Origin: Pseudaminobacter soli (ex Zhang et al. 2022)
GTDB taxonomy: Bacteria > Pseudomonadota > Alphaproteobacteria > Rhizobiales > Rhizobiaceae
Assembly (NCBI RefSeq): GCF_014595955.1
Contig: NZ_JABVCF010000014.1
Span: 112,431 to 176,430 of the forward strand
DNA: 64,000 bases
Direction of reading: 5' to 3'
Positions within the stretch are counted from its first letter, which is position 1; every line of letters begins with the position of its first letter. Below, in pieces: positions 8,093-16,448 of this stretch. The position numbers and the translations under genes were made by a program. Under the pieces are notes generated by a model. The model saw nothing but the letters and a program-made list of their open reading frames with translations. It searched no databases and was not told where the DNA came from.

Positions 8093-10303
8093 ATGCTGGC
8101 CGTGGAAAATGGACCTCCCTCATCCCTGACCGCCGCACCGCGGCGTAACGGCAGGATCCCCAGGGCCGGAAGGGTCACCGGTTGCCCCATCGGCGGCTCC
8201 ACCCTGCTCGTGATCGGCACGGGCGGCCCGATGCCAAACGCGGCACCGACAATACTCAATGACGATCCCGCCGAGATCTCGCATGCCGCAGTCATCAGTT
8301 GGCGATTGGGGGCGCCGTTGCCGACCGCCACGCACGGCTTCGCGGCCTTGCTGCCCACGAACAGCGCCGATCGCCCATTCGCGACCGTGCAGATCGAGCA
8401 GGAAGGCGCGCCCAAGCGCTACGTCTTCGCGCCTCGAACGGTCTCGGTGAACGAAGCTGCCGCGCTGCTGGCCGAGCTTTGCGGCAGTCAACTGGCCTCC
8501 ACCATCGACGCTCTGGCGGATTTGCTCGTCGCGGCGCCGTCCGACCCTCACAGGCTGTCGGCCATCGTCACCCTGGTCAAGGCGGCGCATGGGAGAAACG
8601 GCTTCATCGAGTTGCTTGGCGAAGGCCAGGACGGGGAGATCTTCCTGCAAGGCTGGGCCAAAGACGTCGTGCCCGGCATGGCCCGGGCGGTGACCGACGG
8701 TGACAGGCCTTCGGTCGCGGATTGTGCAATTGCCGCCTACGCACGGCAGGACATTCCCCAGGGAGCCGCAGCCTTCGCCGGCCTTCTCAATGCCGACGGG
8801 CCGATCAGTCCTGGCAGCATCGAGGGCCTCGTCTGGCGCGGCCGCCACGGCTGGCGCCATGTGTCCGTCCACCGGCAAAAGCTGATTGCCGGACCGCTGG
8901 AAACACCTGGCCACGTCCGCTCCGTGCTGCTGCGGGCACACAGCACGCCGCAAGCTCTGCTGCGTCTGCGCACGACAGCCAACAGTTTCGACGGCACAGA
9001 GACGGTGTCGAGCCTGCCCCTTCCGGTCCGCATGGGCGTAGACGACGCATTCCAGGTCGACGGCGCGGGCTTTCTTGTCTCCGGCTGGCTGCTCGACCCC
9101 GACGGTCATGTCCAAAGCGTGAAATTGCGCCGTCACGACGGCGAAGCACGGCTCGACGACAGCTGGAGCCGGCTCGATCGGGCCGATGTGACCGAGGCCT
9201 ACGCAGACCAACCCGCCTTCTCGCGCGCATTCGGCCATGGCGGCCACAGGCATGGCTTCGTCGTCCATTCGAGGCTACCGGACGGCGATCCGTCTTCGCC
9301 CCTCTATCTGGAACTCACATTGCGCGACACCCGCCGCGCCTTCTTGCCGCTCTCGCCCTTGCGGACCACTGCCCGCCTCGCGGCGATGCGCCAGCTGCGC
9401 GCCATCGACCCATCCGATTGGACACTGCCGGAGCTCATAGACCGCCAGATTGTCCCACTTCTCTGCACCTCGGAAAGGGTGTCGCCAACGGTCGAGGCCG
9501 TTGTCGATCCAGGTCCGTTCGAGTCGGCTGCCGGCCCGCCGATCGTCATCAGCGTCGGGGAAAACGACGAGGACGGCATCGCGCCGCTTCTTGCCTTGCT
9601 GGCAATCGACCCCGAAACGAAGCGCGCTCCGATTGCCCTTGTCGTGTCCTCGGAACGCTTTCATCGGCAGCTGGCCCGCGTGGGGAAGCTCGCCGCGTTC
9701 TACGGGCTCTCGCTCAGGCTGGTCTCCGCCGGAGAAGCGGGCGATGCGTATGACCTTATCGAGGCCGGGGCGCGGGCACTGTCGTCGGACACAGTAGTCC
9801 TGCTTTCAGCATCGTTGGTGCCGAACGAGGCGGGCTGGTATCGGAAGCTTGTCCACACCCAGGCAGCGCTCAAGGATAGCATCGTCTCCCCTACCCTCGC
9901 CTATGGGGACTATTCCGTCCGCTGGGCGGGGACCTGGCCCGCGCTTCGCTACGAAGGCTACCCCATCAGCGCCGTGACCGGGCTCAAGCTGACGCCTGTC
10001 ACAGCCGCATCGCTCGAATGCTGCGTGATGCCGCGCGAGGCCCTCGTCGAGGCCGGCGGCTTCGCAGGGGGATATCTCGGCTCTCGGGAAAAGGGATTGG
10101 ACCTCGGCCTTCGCCTCAGCCGCGGCGGCGTTGCCTCCTACTGGCTGCCATCCGTGCAGATGCTTGGTTCTGACGAGACGTCGAGCACAGGCACATCGGC
10201 GATGAACGCCCTCGTGGAGAGCATCGATCGCAAAATTCTCGATGCCCGCCGCACCGCTCAGCTTGCCGGCAAAGGAAACTCGTCGGAGGGGCCGCGCACA
10301 TGA
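8093..10303 (+). CDS. Large GT2-like hypothetical protein of the glycan cluster
   Basis: The 736-residue product lies two bases after the anchored protein and overlaps the next GT4 gene by ATGA. It has an N-terminal region of unknown fold, a GWLLDPDGHVQ segment near residue 330 like the modules in two neighbouring proteins, and a C-terminal part (about 480-720) that aligns by eye with the later half of GT2 enzymes (VVLLSASLVPNEAGWYRKL, then a CCVMPREALVEAGGF segment). The usual SIVVP opening and an unambiguous DxD are not obvious, so catalytic activity is doubtful. It may be a degenerate transferase or a specificity subunit. The start could be further downstream. Confidence 0.7.
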   Translation: MLAVENGPPSSLTAAPRRNGRIPRAGRVTGCPIGGSTLLVIGTGGPMPNAAPTILNDDPAEISHAAVISWRLGAPLPTATHGFAALLPTNSADRPFATVQIEQEGAPKRYVFAPRTVSVNEAAALLAELCGSQLASTIDALADLLVAAPSDPHRLSAIVTLVKAAHGRNGFIELLGEGQDGEIFLQGWAKDVVPGMARAVTDGDRPSVADCAIAAYARQDIPQGAAAFAGLLNADGPISPGSIEGLVWRGRHGWRHVSVHRQKLIAGPLETPGHVRSVLLRAHSTPQALLRLRTTANSFDGTETVSSLPLPVRMGVDDAFQVDGAGFLVSGWLLDPDGHVQSVKLRRHDGEARLDDSWSRLDRADVTEAYADQPAFSRAFGHGGHRHGFVVHSRLPDGDPSSPLYLELTLRDTRRAFLPLSPLRTTARLAAMRQLRAIDPSDWTLPELIDRQIVPLLCTSERVSPTVEAVVDPGPFESAAGPPIVISVGENDEDGIAPLLALLAIDPETKRAPIALVVSSERFHRQLARVGKLAAFYGLSLRLVSAGEAGDAYDLIEAGARALSSDTVVLLSASLVPNEAGWYRKLVHTQAALKDSIVSPTLAYGDYSVRWAGTWPALRYEGYPISAVTGLKLTPVTAASLECCVMPREALVEAGGFAGGYLGSREKGLDLGLRLSRGGVASYWLPSVQMLGSDETSSTGTSAMNALVESIDRKILDARRTAQLAGKGNSSEGPRT

Positions 10304-11658
10304 CCGAGCAGCTTCGGGTCCTCGTCATCTCGCACGGGCATCCGGCGCTCGCGTTGGGTGGTGCCGAAATCGCGTCCCACAGCTTGCACCAGGGCCTGAA
10401 TTCACTGCCCGATGTGGAATCGGTCTATCTGGCCCGCGTCGGCCAACCCTTTCCGCGGCATGGTGCTTCGGCACTCATGAGCCATCGTCCCATCGAGGAC
10501 GAACTGCTGTTCCACGCCGACGACTACGACCACTTCTTCCTCTCTAACCGCGATACCGAGGCTCTCCAGAACGACCTCGTGCGCTTCGTTCGCGACGCCC
10601 GGCCTCATGTCGTCCACTTCCATCATGTGCTGGGCCTGGGTTTGGAAGCGCTTCATGCGGTGCGCGAGGCCCTACCGCAGTCGGTCGTCCTGGTGACGTT
10701 CCATGAATACCTGTCGATCTGCCACAACCACGGCCAGATGGTCAGGCGGCCGACTGGCCAGCTCTGCAGGGAAGCGTCCCCCATCGCCTGTCACGGATGT
10801 TTTCCCGAAATCCCCGTGTCGCATTTCCTGAAGCGCGAGAGGTTCGTGCGCGGAATGCTCGAACTGGCCGACGCCTTCGTTTCCCCGAGTAAGTTTCTGT
10901 CTGGGCGTTACGCCGAATGGGGGATCGAGGCGTACAAGCTGTCGGTCATCGAGAACGGGATCGCCATGGGGGAAGCCGCGCCCGCACGCGAGTTGCCGCC
11001 TCATAACCCTCGACGCAACCGCTTCGCCTATTTCGGACAATTGACGCCGTTCAAGGGCGTCGACGTGCTAATCGACGCGGTCTCGCGGGTACCCGAGGAA
11101 ATCTGGGGCGACGACGCCTGCCTGATGATCTTCGGCGGCAATCTCGAGCGCCAGCCGGCGGATTTCCAGGAGCGCCTGAAGAAGCTCATCGATGACGCAG
11201 GTCGCCGCGTGCGCTTCTACGGCGCCTACCAGAACGCCGACATGCCACGCCTGATCCGCTCGGTGGATTGGGTCGTGGTGCCGTCCACCTGGTTGGAAAA
11301 CTCGCCGCTGGTGATCCAGGAAGCAATGCACCACCGCAGGCCTATCATCTGCTCGGACATTGGCGGCATGGCCGAAAAGGTACGGGACCGAAAGGACGGA
11401 CTGCACTTCCGCGCAGGCAGCGCGCAGGATCTCGCCGATCGCATGGCCGCGGTGTTGGGCGATCCCCGGGCCTGGGAGCGGCTGCGGGCCTCGATGAGGC
11501 AACCGACGAGCCACATCGATTGCGCTCGCGAACATGTCGAACTCTACCGTCGGCTGCTGCGTCGGGTTCATGGCGAGGCCACCTGCCCACCGGGCCGCCC
11601 TGCTTCTGCAGGCGGGTTAGGCACGGGCAAACCCCACACCATTTCAGAAATCGCATGA
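10300..11658 (+). CDS. GT4-family glycosyltransferase (second copy)
   Basis: The 452-residue protein is a clear paralogue of the first GT4. It begins LRVLVISHGHPALALGGAE, keeps an equivalent Cys/His segment (LCREASPIACHGCF), has FAYFGQLTPFKG before the donor site and ENSPLVIQEA for the donor-binding glutamates. It starts inside the preceding gene (ATGA) and its stop overlaps an upstream in-frame ATG of galU. Two related GT4 enzymes in one cluster suggest successive additions of similar sugars or a disaccharide repeat. Confidence 0.9.
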   Translation: MTEQLRVLVISHGHPALALGGAEIASHSLHQGLNSLPDVESVYLARVGQPFPRHGASALMSHRPIEDELLFHADDYDHFFLSNRDTEALQNDLVRFVRDARPHVVHFHHVLGLGLEALHAVREALPQSVVLVTFHEYLSICHNHGQMVRRPTGQLCREASPIACHGCFPEIPVSHFLKRERFVRGMLELADAFVSPSKFLSGRYAEWGIEAYKLSVIENGIAMGEAAPARELPPHNPRRNRFAYFGQLTPFKGVDVLIDAVSRVPEEIWGDDACLMIFGGNLERQPADFQERLKKLIDDAGRRVRFYGAYQNADMPRLIRSVDWVVVPSTWLENSPLVIQEAMHHRRPIICSDIGGMAEKVRDRKDGLHFRAGSAQDLADRMAAVLGDPRAWERLRASMRQPTSHIDCAREHVELYRRLLRRVHGEATCPPGRPASAGGLGTGKPHTISEIA

Positions 11659-11675
11659 ACCGGAGGGCTACCACC

Positions 11676-12596
11676 ATGCACCAGAAGATCCGCAAAGCCA
11701 TCATTCCTGCCGCCGGTTTCGGGACGCGCATGCTTCCGGCGACCAAGAGCATCCCCAAGGAACTGCTGACGATCGTCGACCGCCCCCTGCTCGACTACAT
11801 CGTTGCCGAGGCCTTCGCCTCGGGAATTGAACATGTGATCATCGTCACCGGGCGCATGAAGGGCGCGATCGAGGACCATTTCGACCACGCCTTCGAACTC
11901 GATGTCAGCCTGCGCAATGCCGGGAAGCTGCCTTTGGCCGAACGAATCGCCCAGGACACGCCAGCCGCCGGGACGATTTCCTTCGTGCGACAGCAACAGG
12001 CACGGGGTCTCGGCCACGCGGTATGGACGGCCCGCCACATCGTCGGCGACGAGCCCTTCGCGGTGCTATTGCCCGACATGCTCATGGTCGCCGACAGGCC
12101 ATGTCTGAAATCCATGGTCGATCTCTATGAACGCCATGGCGACAACGTCATCGCGGTGGAGAGATGTGCTCCCGAGGACGCCCACAAGTTCGGCATTGTC
12201 TCGCTCAGGCCGACTGCCGATGGCCCGGTCGTGACCGGGCTTGTGGAGAAGCCGGCCCCTGGCACGGCGCCCAGCAATCTCTTCATTTCCGGGCGCTACA
12301 TCCTGCAGCCCGAAATCTTCGCCCTTCTCGAGCGGCAGGCGCCAGGAGCGGGCGGCGAAGTCCAGCTCACCGACGCAATGCTCGCGCTGTTGGAAACCCA
12401 GGCGATCCGGCCCTTCGAATTCTGCGGCCTCACCTTCGATTGCGGCGTCCCGGCCGGCTTCGTGACCGCCAACCTGCACATGGCGGCCGCGCGCACCGAC
12501 CTTGCCCCTCACATCGGTGCCGCGATGGATGCCCTCTACCCGCGCGGTGGCATGAGCGAACTGCCGGTGACCCATGCCAGTGGGCACCCCGGATGA
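11676..12596 (+). CDS. galU: UTP-glucose-1-phosphate uridylyltransferase
   Basis: The enzyme makes UDP-glucose from UTP and glucose 1-phosphate. The 306-residue protein shows the nucleotidyltransferase signature AIIPAAGFGTRMLPATKSIP with the catalytic Lys/Arg set, then VEKPAPGTAPSNL and the GGEVQLTDAM segment typical of bacterial GalU. I chose the ATG at 11676 because GGAGGG lies 8 bases before it; another in-frame ATG at 11655 overlaps the GT4 stop. As last gene of the glycan cluster it would supply UDP-glucose to the transferases. Confidence 0.93.
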   Translation: MHQKIRKAIIPAAGFGTRMLPATKSIPKELLTIVDRPLLDYIVAEAFASGIEHVIIVTGRMKGAIEDHFDHAFELDVSLRNAGKLPLAERIAQDTPAAGTISFVRQQQARGLGHAVWTARHIVGDEPFAVLLPDMLMVADRPCLKSMVDLYERHGDNVIAVERCAPEDAHKFGIVSLRPTADGPVVTGLVEKPAPGTAPSNLFISGRYILQPEIFALLERQAPGAGGEVQLTDAMLALLETQAIRPFEFCGLTFDCGVPAGFVTANLHMAAARTDLAPHIGAAMDALYPRGGMSELPVTHASGHPG

Positions 12597-12598
12597 AC

Positions 12599-12623
12599 CC
12601 GGCGGCTGAAGGCAAGCCGCCGG
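12599..12623. terminator. Hairpin between convergent genes
   Basis: A perfect 9-bp stem (CCGGCGGCT pairing with AGCCGCCGG, loop GAAGGCA) sits exactly between the convergent ends of galU and the PLP-enzyme gene. There is no long T run, so it may be a bidirectional but inefficient intrinsic terminator. Confidence 0.6.
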
Positions 12624-12626
12624 CCG

Positions 12627-14003
12627 TTAGGCTTCGGTCAGTGTGTCGTCCAACGCAGTTGGCGTCTTGCCGGCCCCAGGCAAAGCCACCTGCTGAGCGC
12701 CGGTTTCGCCCTGTATTTGATCCAGTTCCTCCGCCGCGCTGTCCATCGCGCGATTGAAGGTGGCGACCATGGCCTCGATGTCCTCGGCAGCATGTGCCGC
12801 CATGACCTGGAAGCGGAACCTGGATTGTCCCAATGGGACGGCCGGAAATTCCACCAGATTGGCAATTCCCGCAAACAACGAGAGATATTTCGAGGCCAGG
12901 CGTCCCAGAGCCTCGCCGCCGACACGAACCGGCACGATAGGGGAAGGCTCCCCCAGCACTTCGCGGCCGGAGCGCGCCATGGACTCACGCAAATGATTCA
13001 CGTTATCGCGCAGCTTGTGCCGCAGTTCTTTCCCTTCTCGCCCCCGGATGATCGAAAGCGCCTCCAGAACCGTTGCGGCCTGGACTGGCGACAGAGCATT
13101 CGAGAATGTGTGCGGCGCGCTGTAATATCTCAGATATTCGGCGGCGGCCCGCGTCTTGACGGCCACAAAGCCGCCGTTAGAGGCGAAGGTTTTTGAGAAG
13201 CTCCCGATGATGATGTCGATCTCGTCGAGCATTCCCTGCTGGCCGATGTGGCCGAGACCGTCCTCGCCCATGCAGCCCAAGTCATGAGCGCAGTCGACCA
13301 GCAGACTCGCCCCGTAGGCGTCACAGACACTTCGAAGCGCCCTGAGATCAGGGGTGTCGGAGTGCATGGAAAAAAGGCTTTCCGTCACGACGAGAATGTT
13401 GTTCTTCGTGTCCGCAGCGCGAATGTTCGCCAGCCTGCGGGCCACAGCATCTGAGTCGAGGTGCCGAAAGTATTGCACCTTTTGAGTTGCGGCCGCTGCT
13501 CCCGCCTGGAGGCAGGAATGCGCCAGCATGTCCATCACGACGTAGTCATCCGAACGGACAAAGCCCTGGATGGCGCCATATCCGGCGGCCCAGCCGGTCG
13601 GATAAAGCACGACCTCACGGCCCCCGAGGAATTCCGAAAAAGCCGCCGACAACTGCAGCGAATAGGCGGTGTTGCCGAGAAGGGCGGCTGAACCGGCGCT
13701 ATGGACGCCATATTTGTCGATCGCTTCCCTTGCCGCCGCCTTTATCCTGGGATGGGAGGACAGGCTGAGATAGTCCTGCGAGGCGAAATTGACGCCTGAG
13801 GTGGCCTTCCCGGCGTCTGTCCTGATGTCCGATCGCGGCCGGGGCGCCGACGAGGTCGATCGGGCGTAGGGCCATAGGCCATGCTGACGCCGCAGATCCT
13901 GCCAGCTGAAGAAGCTGTCGGCACGCGCCATGAGACCGCTGTTCTTGAGTGCGCGATAATCCTTCAGGCTTCCGGACAGTGCAGCTTTGGGTATCGATTT
14001 CAT
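12627..14003 (-). CDS. PLP-dependent alpha-oxoamine synthase-like enzyme (8-amino-7-oxononanoate synthase/serine palmitoyltransferase family)
   Basis: The 458-residue protein belongs to fold-type I aminotransferases of the AONS branch: VNFASQDYLSL near residue 71, GVHSAGSAALLGN at 99-111, DCAH at 237-240, and the PLP lysine in GSFSKTFASNGGF (K271). Such enzymes condense an amino acid with an acyl-thioester, with loss of CO2. The DCAH motif replaces the more usual DEAH, and no other biotin genes are nearby, so a biotin role is unlikely; a lipid or secondary-metabolite aminoketone synthase is more plausible. The gene converges on the glycan cluster and stands alone on the minus strand. Confidence 0.85.
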   Translation of the reverse strand: MKSIPKAALSGSLKDYRALKNSGLMARADSFFSWQDLRRQHGLWPYARSTSSAPRPRSDIRTDAGKATSGVNFASQDYLSLSSHPRIKAAAREAIDKYGVHSAGSAALLGNTAYSLQLSAAFSEFLGGREVVLYPTGWAAGYGAIQGFVRSDDYVVMDMLAHSCLQAGAAAATQKVQYFRHLDSDAVARRLANIRAADTKNNILVVTESLFSMHSDTPDLRALRSVCDAYGASLLVDCAHDLGCMGEDGLGHIGQQGMLDEIDIIIGSFSKTFASNGGFVAVKTRAAAEYLRYYSAPHTFSNALSPVQAATVLEALSIIRGREGKELRHKLRDNVNHLRESMARSGREVLGEPSPIVPVRVGGEALGRLASKYLSLFAGIANLVEFPAVPLGQSRFRFQVMAAHAAEDIEAMVATFNRAMDSAAEELDQIQGETGAQQVALPGAGKTPTALDDTLTEA

Positions 14004-14060
14004 CAGCGACGTGTCTTTCGTTCGGTGCGAAGGTCGCCGGCGAAGCGTCCTGGCCGATCC

Positions 14061-14621
14061 CTAGAACCTGAAACTCACCCGTGCCTTCACGAGATCGAGC
14101 TGGCCGTCGATCAGCGTTCCGTCGAACCGATCGAACTGCATGTGGTCCCAGCTCACGCCAGCGACGAGATTGTCGCTCAGGAGGTAGTCGGCGCCGGCGC
14201 CTGCCACCCAGCCCCAATCCTCCAGTCCGATGTTGGTGGTGATATACGTGGCTCCGGCATGCCCGGTGAGCAGCAGACGATCGAAGGCGAAGCCGGCGCG
14301 GGCTTTTGCCGAGAAGGCGTTTTCGACATCGATGGGGAAGCCTTCGAAATTGATGTCGAGCCGTGTGTATTCGGCTTCGCCCCCCAGAACGAAGGCACCG
14401 AATTGGTGGAGATAGCCGGCATGCGCGCCGAAGACGACGTCATCTCCCGACGAACGAAGCGCCGGAGTAAACGAGCGGTCAACATCCCGAAGCCAGCCAT
14501 AACCACCCGAAATACCAAAATAGGGAGCGCTCCAGTCGACCGCCGCCCGCCCAGCGTCAGCCGCCTCGCTAGCGCTACTTGATAACAAACAAATGAAAAT
14601 GCCGAGAAACCGCGCGCTCAT
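14061..14621 (-). CDS. Outer-membrane beta-barrel protein (Omp25/RopB-like)
   Basis: The start at 14621 gives a signal peptide (MSARFLGIFICLLSSSASEA) followed by an 8-stranded barrel of about 165 residues; AAGRAAVDW or a site just before it is the likely mature start. Alternating hydrophobic strands (WSAPYFGISGGYGWL, FGAHAGYLHQFGAFVLGGEAEY) and the terminal phenylalanine in VKARVSFRF are hallmarks of BAM-inserted barrels. The GGEAEYT and VAGAGADYLLSDN segments match the rhizobial/Brucella Omp25-31 surface-antigen type. An in-frame upstream extension was rejected because it buries the signal sequence. Confidence 0.88.
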   Translation of the reverse strand: MSARFLGIFICLLSSSASEAADAGRAAVDWSAPYFGISGGYGWLRDVDRSFTPALRSSGDDVVFGAHAGYLHQFGAFVLGGEAEYTRLDINFEGFPIDVENAFSAKARAGFAFDRLLLTGHAGATYITTNIGLEDWGWVAGAGADYLLSDNLVAGVSWDHMQFDRFDGTLIDGQLDLVKARVSFRF

Positions 14622-15204
14622 CAATGCCCTTGTCGAATCCACACAGACGAGGTGGCAATAAGCAACTTTCCAGGCCGCCTTCAAGCGGCCTGAATAAGGA
14701 TTATTAATTTTCCTTTAAGTATTTACTATTATAAGACAACCAGCCAATACTTTATCACATCCCGCAATTAACCCGACAATATATACACTAATCTGAAGAT
14801 TATATCGCGCACCTGGATTTGCGCACGATGGAATATCGCTAGCATATTGCGCATCATTCGGGGCTTGTTCACTGGATGCCGTCTGCCATCAACCGCTCTC
14901 AGACAGGCCCTTCTAGGCGCATAATCGGCGCAGAGACATCTGTAAGAGAGGCCACACAGTCATCGCGGGAAACGGTCTTCCCAATCCTGCTTCTAATCTG
15001 TTGGCAACCTTCACTTCCCGGACGCTAAATGGCCGTTTTGTAATCGCGGGAACGACCTACACACCAAATTTGATGCACGGGAGAGCAGGCCTGCTGAAGC
15101 CGACTTTACCTTACCCGCACGGCCAACGCTTGTTTCCGATAACGTACGTGGAGTGGCACGCACCATGACACCAATTCGCTTGGGACAATCTTGGGACAAT
15201 AAGG
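14622..15204. other. Intergenic region, partly AT-rich
   Basis: This 583-base gap holds the omp promoter region, with an AT-rich block around 14695-14830 that is compositionally unlike its neighbours. The right half (14880-15178) is GC-typical, without a convincing gene on either strand. It ends in a short tandem repeat before the arr remnant. Confidence 0.5.
15179..15200. repeat. Perfect 11-bp tandem duplication CTTGGGACAAT
   Basis: Two abutting identical copies of CTTGGGACAAT occur just upstream of the arr remnant. TTGGGACA-type repeats are often seen beside integrase attachment sites, so this could be a trace of a lost integrative element; that link is speculative. Confidence 0.6.
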
Positions 15205-15448
15205 ATGAGCAGCGAACCGATGTCGGCTCCCGATCACACGACCTCGCGCCAATTTTACCACGGGACCCGGGCCGACCTGAAACCGGGAGACCTAATCGCC
15301 CCCGGCTACAGCTCCAATTACGGCCCACGAAAACAGGCGTCCTGGGTGTCTCTGACCGGCACCCTGGACGCGGCCATCTGGGCTGCCGAGTTGGCCACCG
15401 GTTACGGGCGGAGGCCGCGCAAGATATGCAGTAACCGGAACTGAGTTC
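15205..15448 (+). pseudogene. arr: Rifampin ADP-ribosyltransferase remnant, truncated and frameshifted
   Basis: The first 70 residues match the N-terminal half of Arr: FYHGTRADLKPGDLIAPGYS, SNYGP, then WVSLTGTLDAAIWAAELATGYG. In functional Arr the sequence goes on with GRGRIYxVEPTGPFEDDPN. Here the open frame diverges after GYG and stops at 15444, but shifting by one base near 15411 restores GGGRARYAVTGTEFLESD, a recognisable continuation. The stop codon of the convergent BKACE gene begins at 15449, so the last half of arr is gone. Intact Arr (about 140 residues) inactivates rifamycins by ADP-ribosylation; this copy should be inactive. Confidence 0.8.
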
Positions 15449-16381
15449 CTAGAAAGCGACCTTGTCCGCACCCTTGAGGCGCAGGATCTCGCGCGCTTCC
15501 GAAGGGGTCGCGACGGTCTTGCCAAGGCCTTCGATGATCTTGCGGACCATGCGGACCTGATCGGCACTCGACTGGGCCAGGCGCCCTCTGCCCGCCCACA
15601 GCGAATCCTCCAGCCCGACGCGGACATGACCACCCATCGAGGCGGACATGGCGGCAATGCGCAATTGGCTGGCGCCGGCACCGAGCACCGACCAGACGTA
15701 ACTGTCGCCGAACAGACGGTCGGCCGTGCGCCTCATGTGCAGAACGTCTTCCTGATGTGTTCCGATGCCGCCCAGGATCCCGAACACCGACTGGATGAAG
15801 AAAGGCGCCTTGACGAGGCCGCGATCTGCAAAATGCGCAAGATTGTAGAGGTGGCCAATGTCGTAGCACTCGAACTCGAAGCGCGTACTGTTCGCGGAGC
15901 ACTTCTCGAGGATGTACTCGATCTCCTTGAAGCTGTTTCGGAAAACGAGGTCGCGGGTCGCCTCCAGCGCCGGGGCCTCCCAATCGTGCTTGAATTCCTT
16001 GTACTTCTGCAGGAGCGGGAACAGGCCGAAATTGATCGAGCCCATGTTGAGGGAGGCGACTTCGGGCGCATAGGCCAAGGCAGGCTGCACGCGCTCCTCA
16101 ACCTTCATGAAGGGGCTTCCGCCGGTGGTGATGTTGACGACCGCGCCCGTCCCGTTCTTGACCGCGGACAGGAAGCGTCCGAATGCCTCGATGCTCTGGT
16201 CCGGCCTCCCTGTTTCCGGATCGCGGGCGTGGAGATGCAGGATGGCTGCGCCAGCCTCGGCGGCCAAATTCGCTTCGCGCGTGATTTCTTCCGGCGTGAC
16301 AGGAAGATAAGGCGACATCGACGGCGTGTGGATGGCGCCCGTCAAGGCGCAGGTGATGATGACTTTATCTCTTAAATCCAT
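15449..16381 (-). CDS. BKACE-family beta-keto acid cleavage enzyme (3-keto-5-aminohexanoate cleavage-like)
   Basis: This 310-residue TIM-barrel protein has the family metal site: ILHLHARDP (His-x-His, near residues 48-50) and a distal GGHVRVGLEDS in which a Glu completes the Zn site. BKACE enzymes react a beta-keto acid with acetyl-CoA, giving acetoacetate and a shortened CoA thioester. NITTGGS near residue 85 is also conserved. It sits at the end of a minus-strand cluster with a polar amino-acid ABC transporter, and a class III aminotransferase lies across the divergent regulator. The substrate is therefore probably the keto form of an imported beta-amino acid. The specific substrate cannot be read from the sequence. 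Confidence 0.88.
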   Translation of the reverse strand: MDLRDKVIITCALTGAIHTPSMSPYLPVTPEEITREANLAAEAGAAILHLHARDPETGRPDQSIEAFGRFLSAVKNGTGAVVNITTGGSPFMKVEERVQPALAYAPEVASLNMGSINFGLFPLLQKYKEFKHDWEAPALEATRDLVFRNSFKEIEYILEKCSANSTRFEFECYDIGHLYNLAHFADRGLVKAPFFIQSVFGILGGIGTHQEDVLHMRRTADRLFGDSYVWSVLGAGASQLRIAAMSASMGGHVRVGLEDSLWAGRGRLAQSSADQVRMVRKIIEGLGKTVATPSEAREILRLKGADKVAF

Positions 16382-16448
16382 CTGCTTTCCTCGATATGAC
16401 TTCTGGCCGCCTGGAGTCTGTTCGAACCAGGCGCATTAGACTGATATT

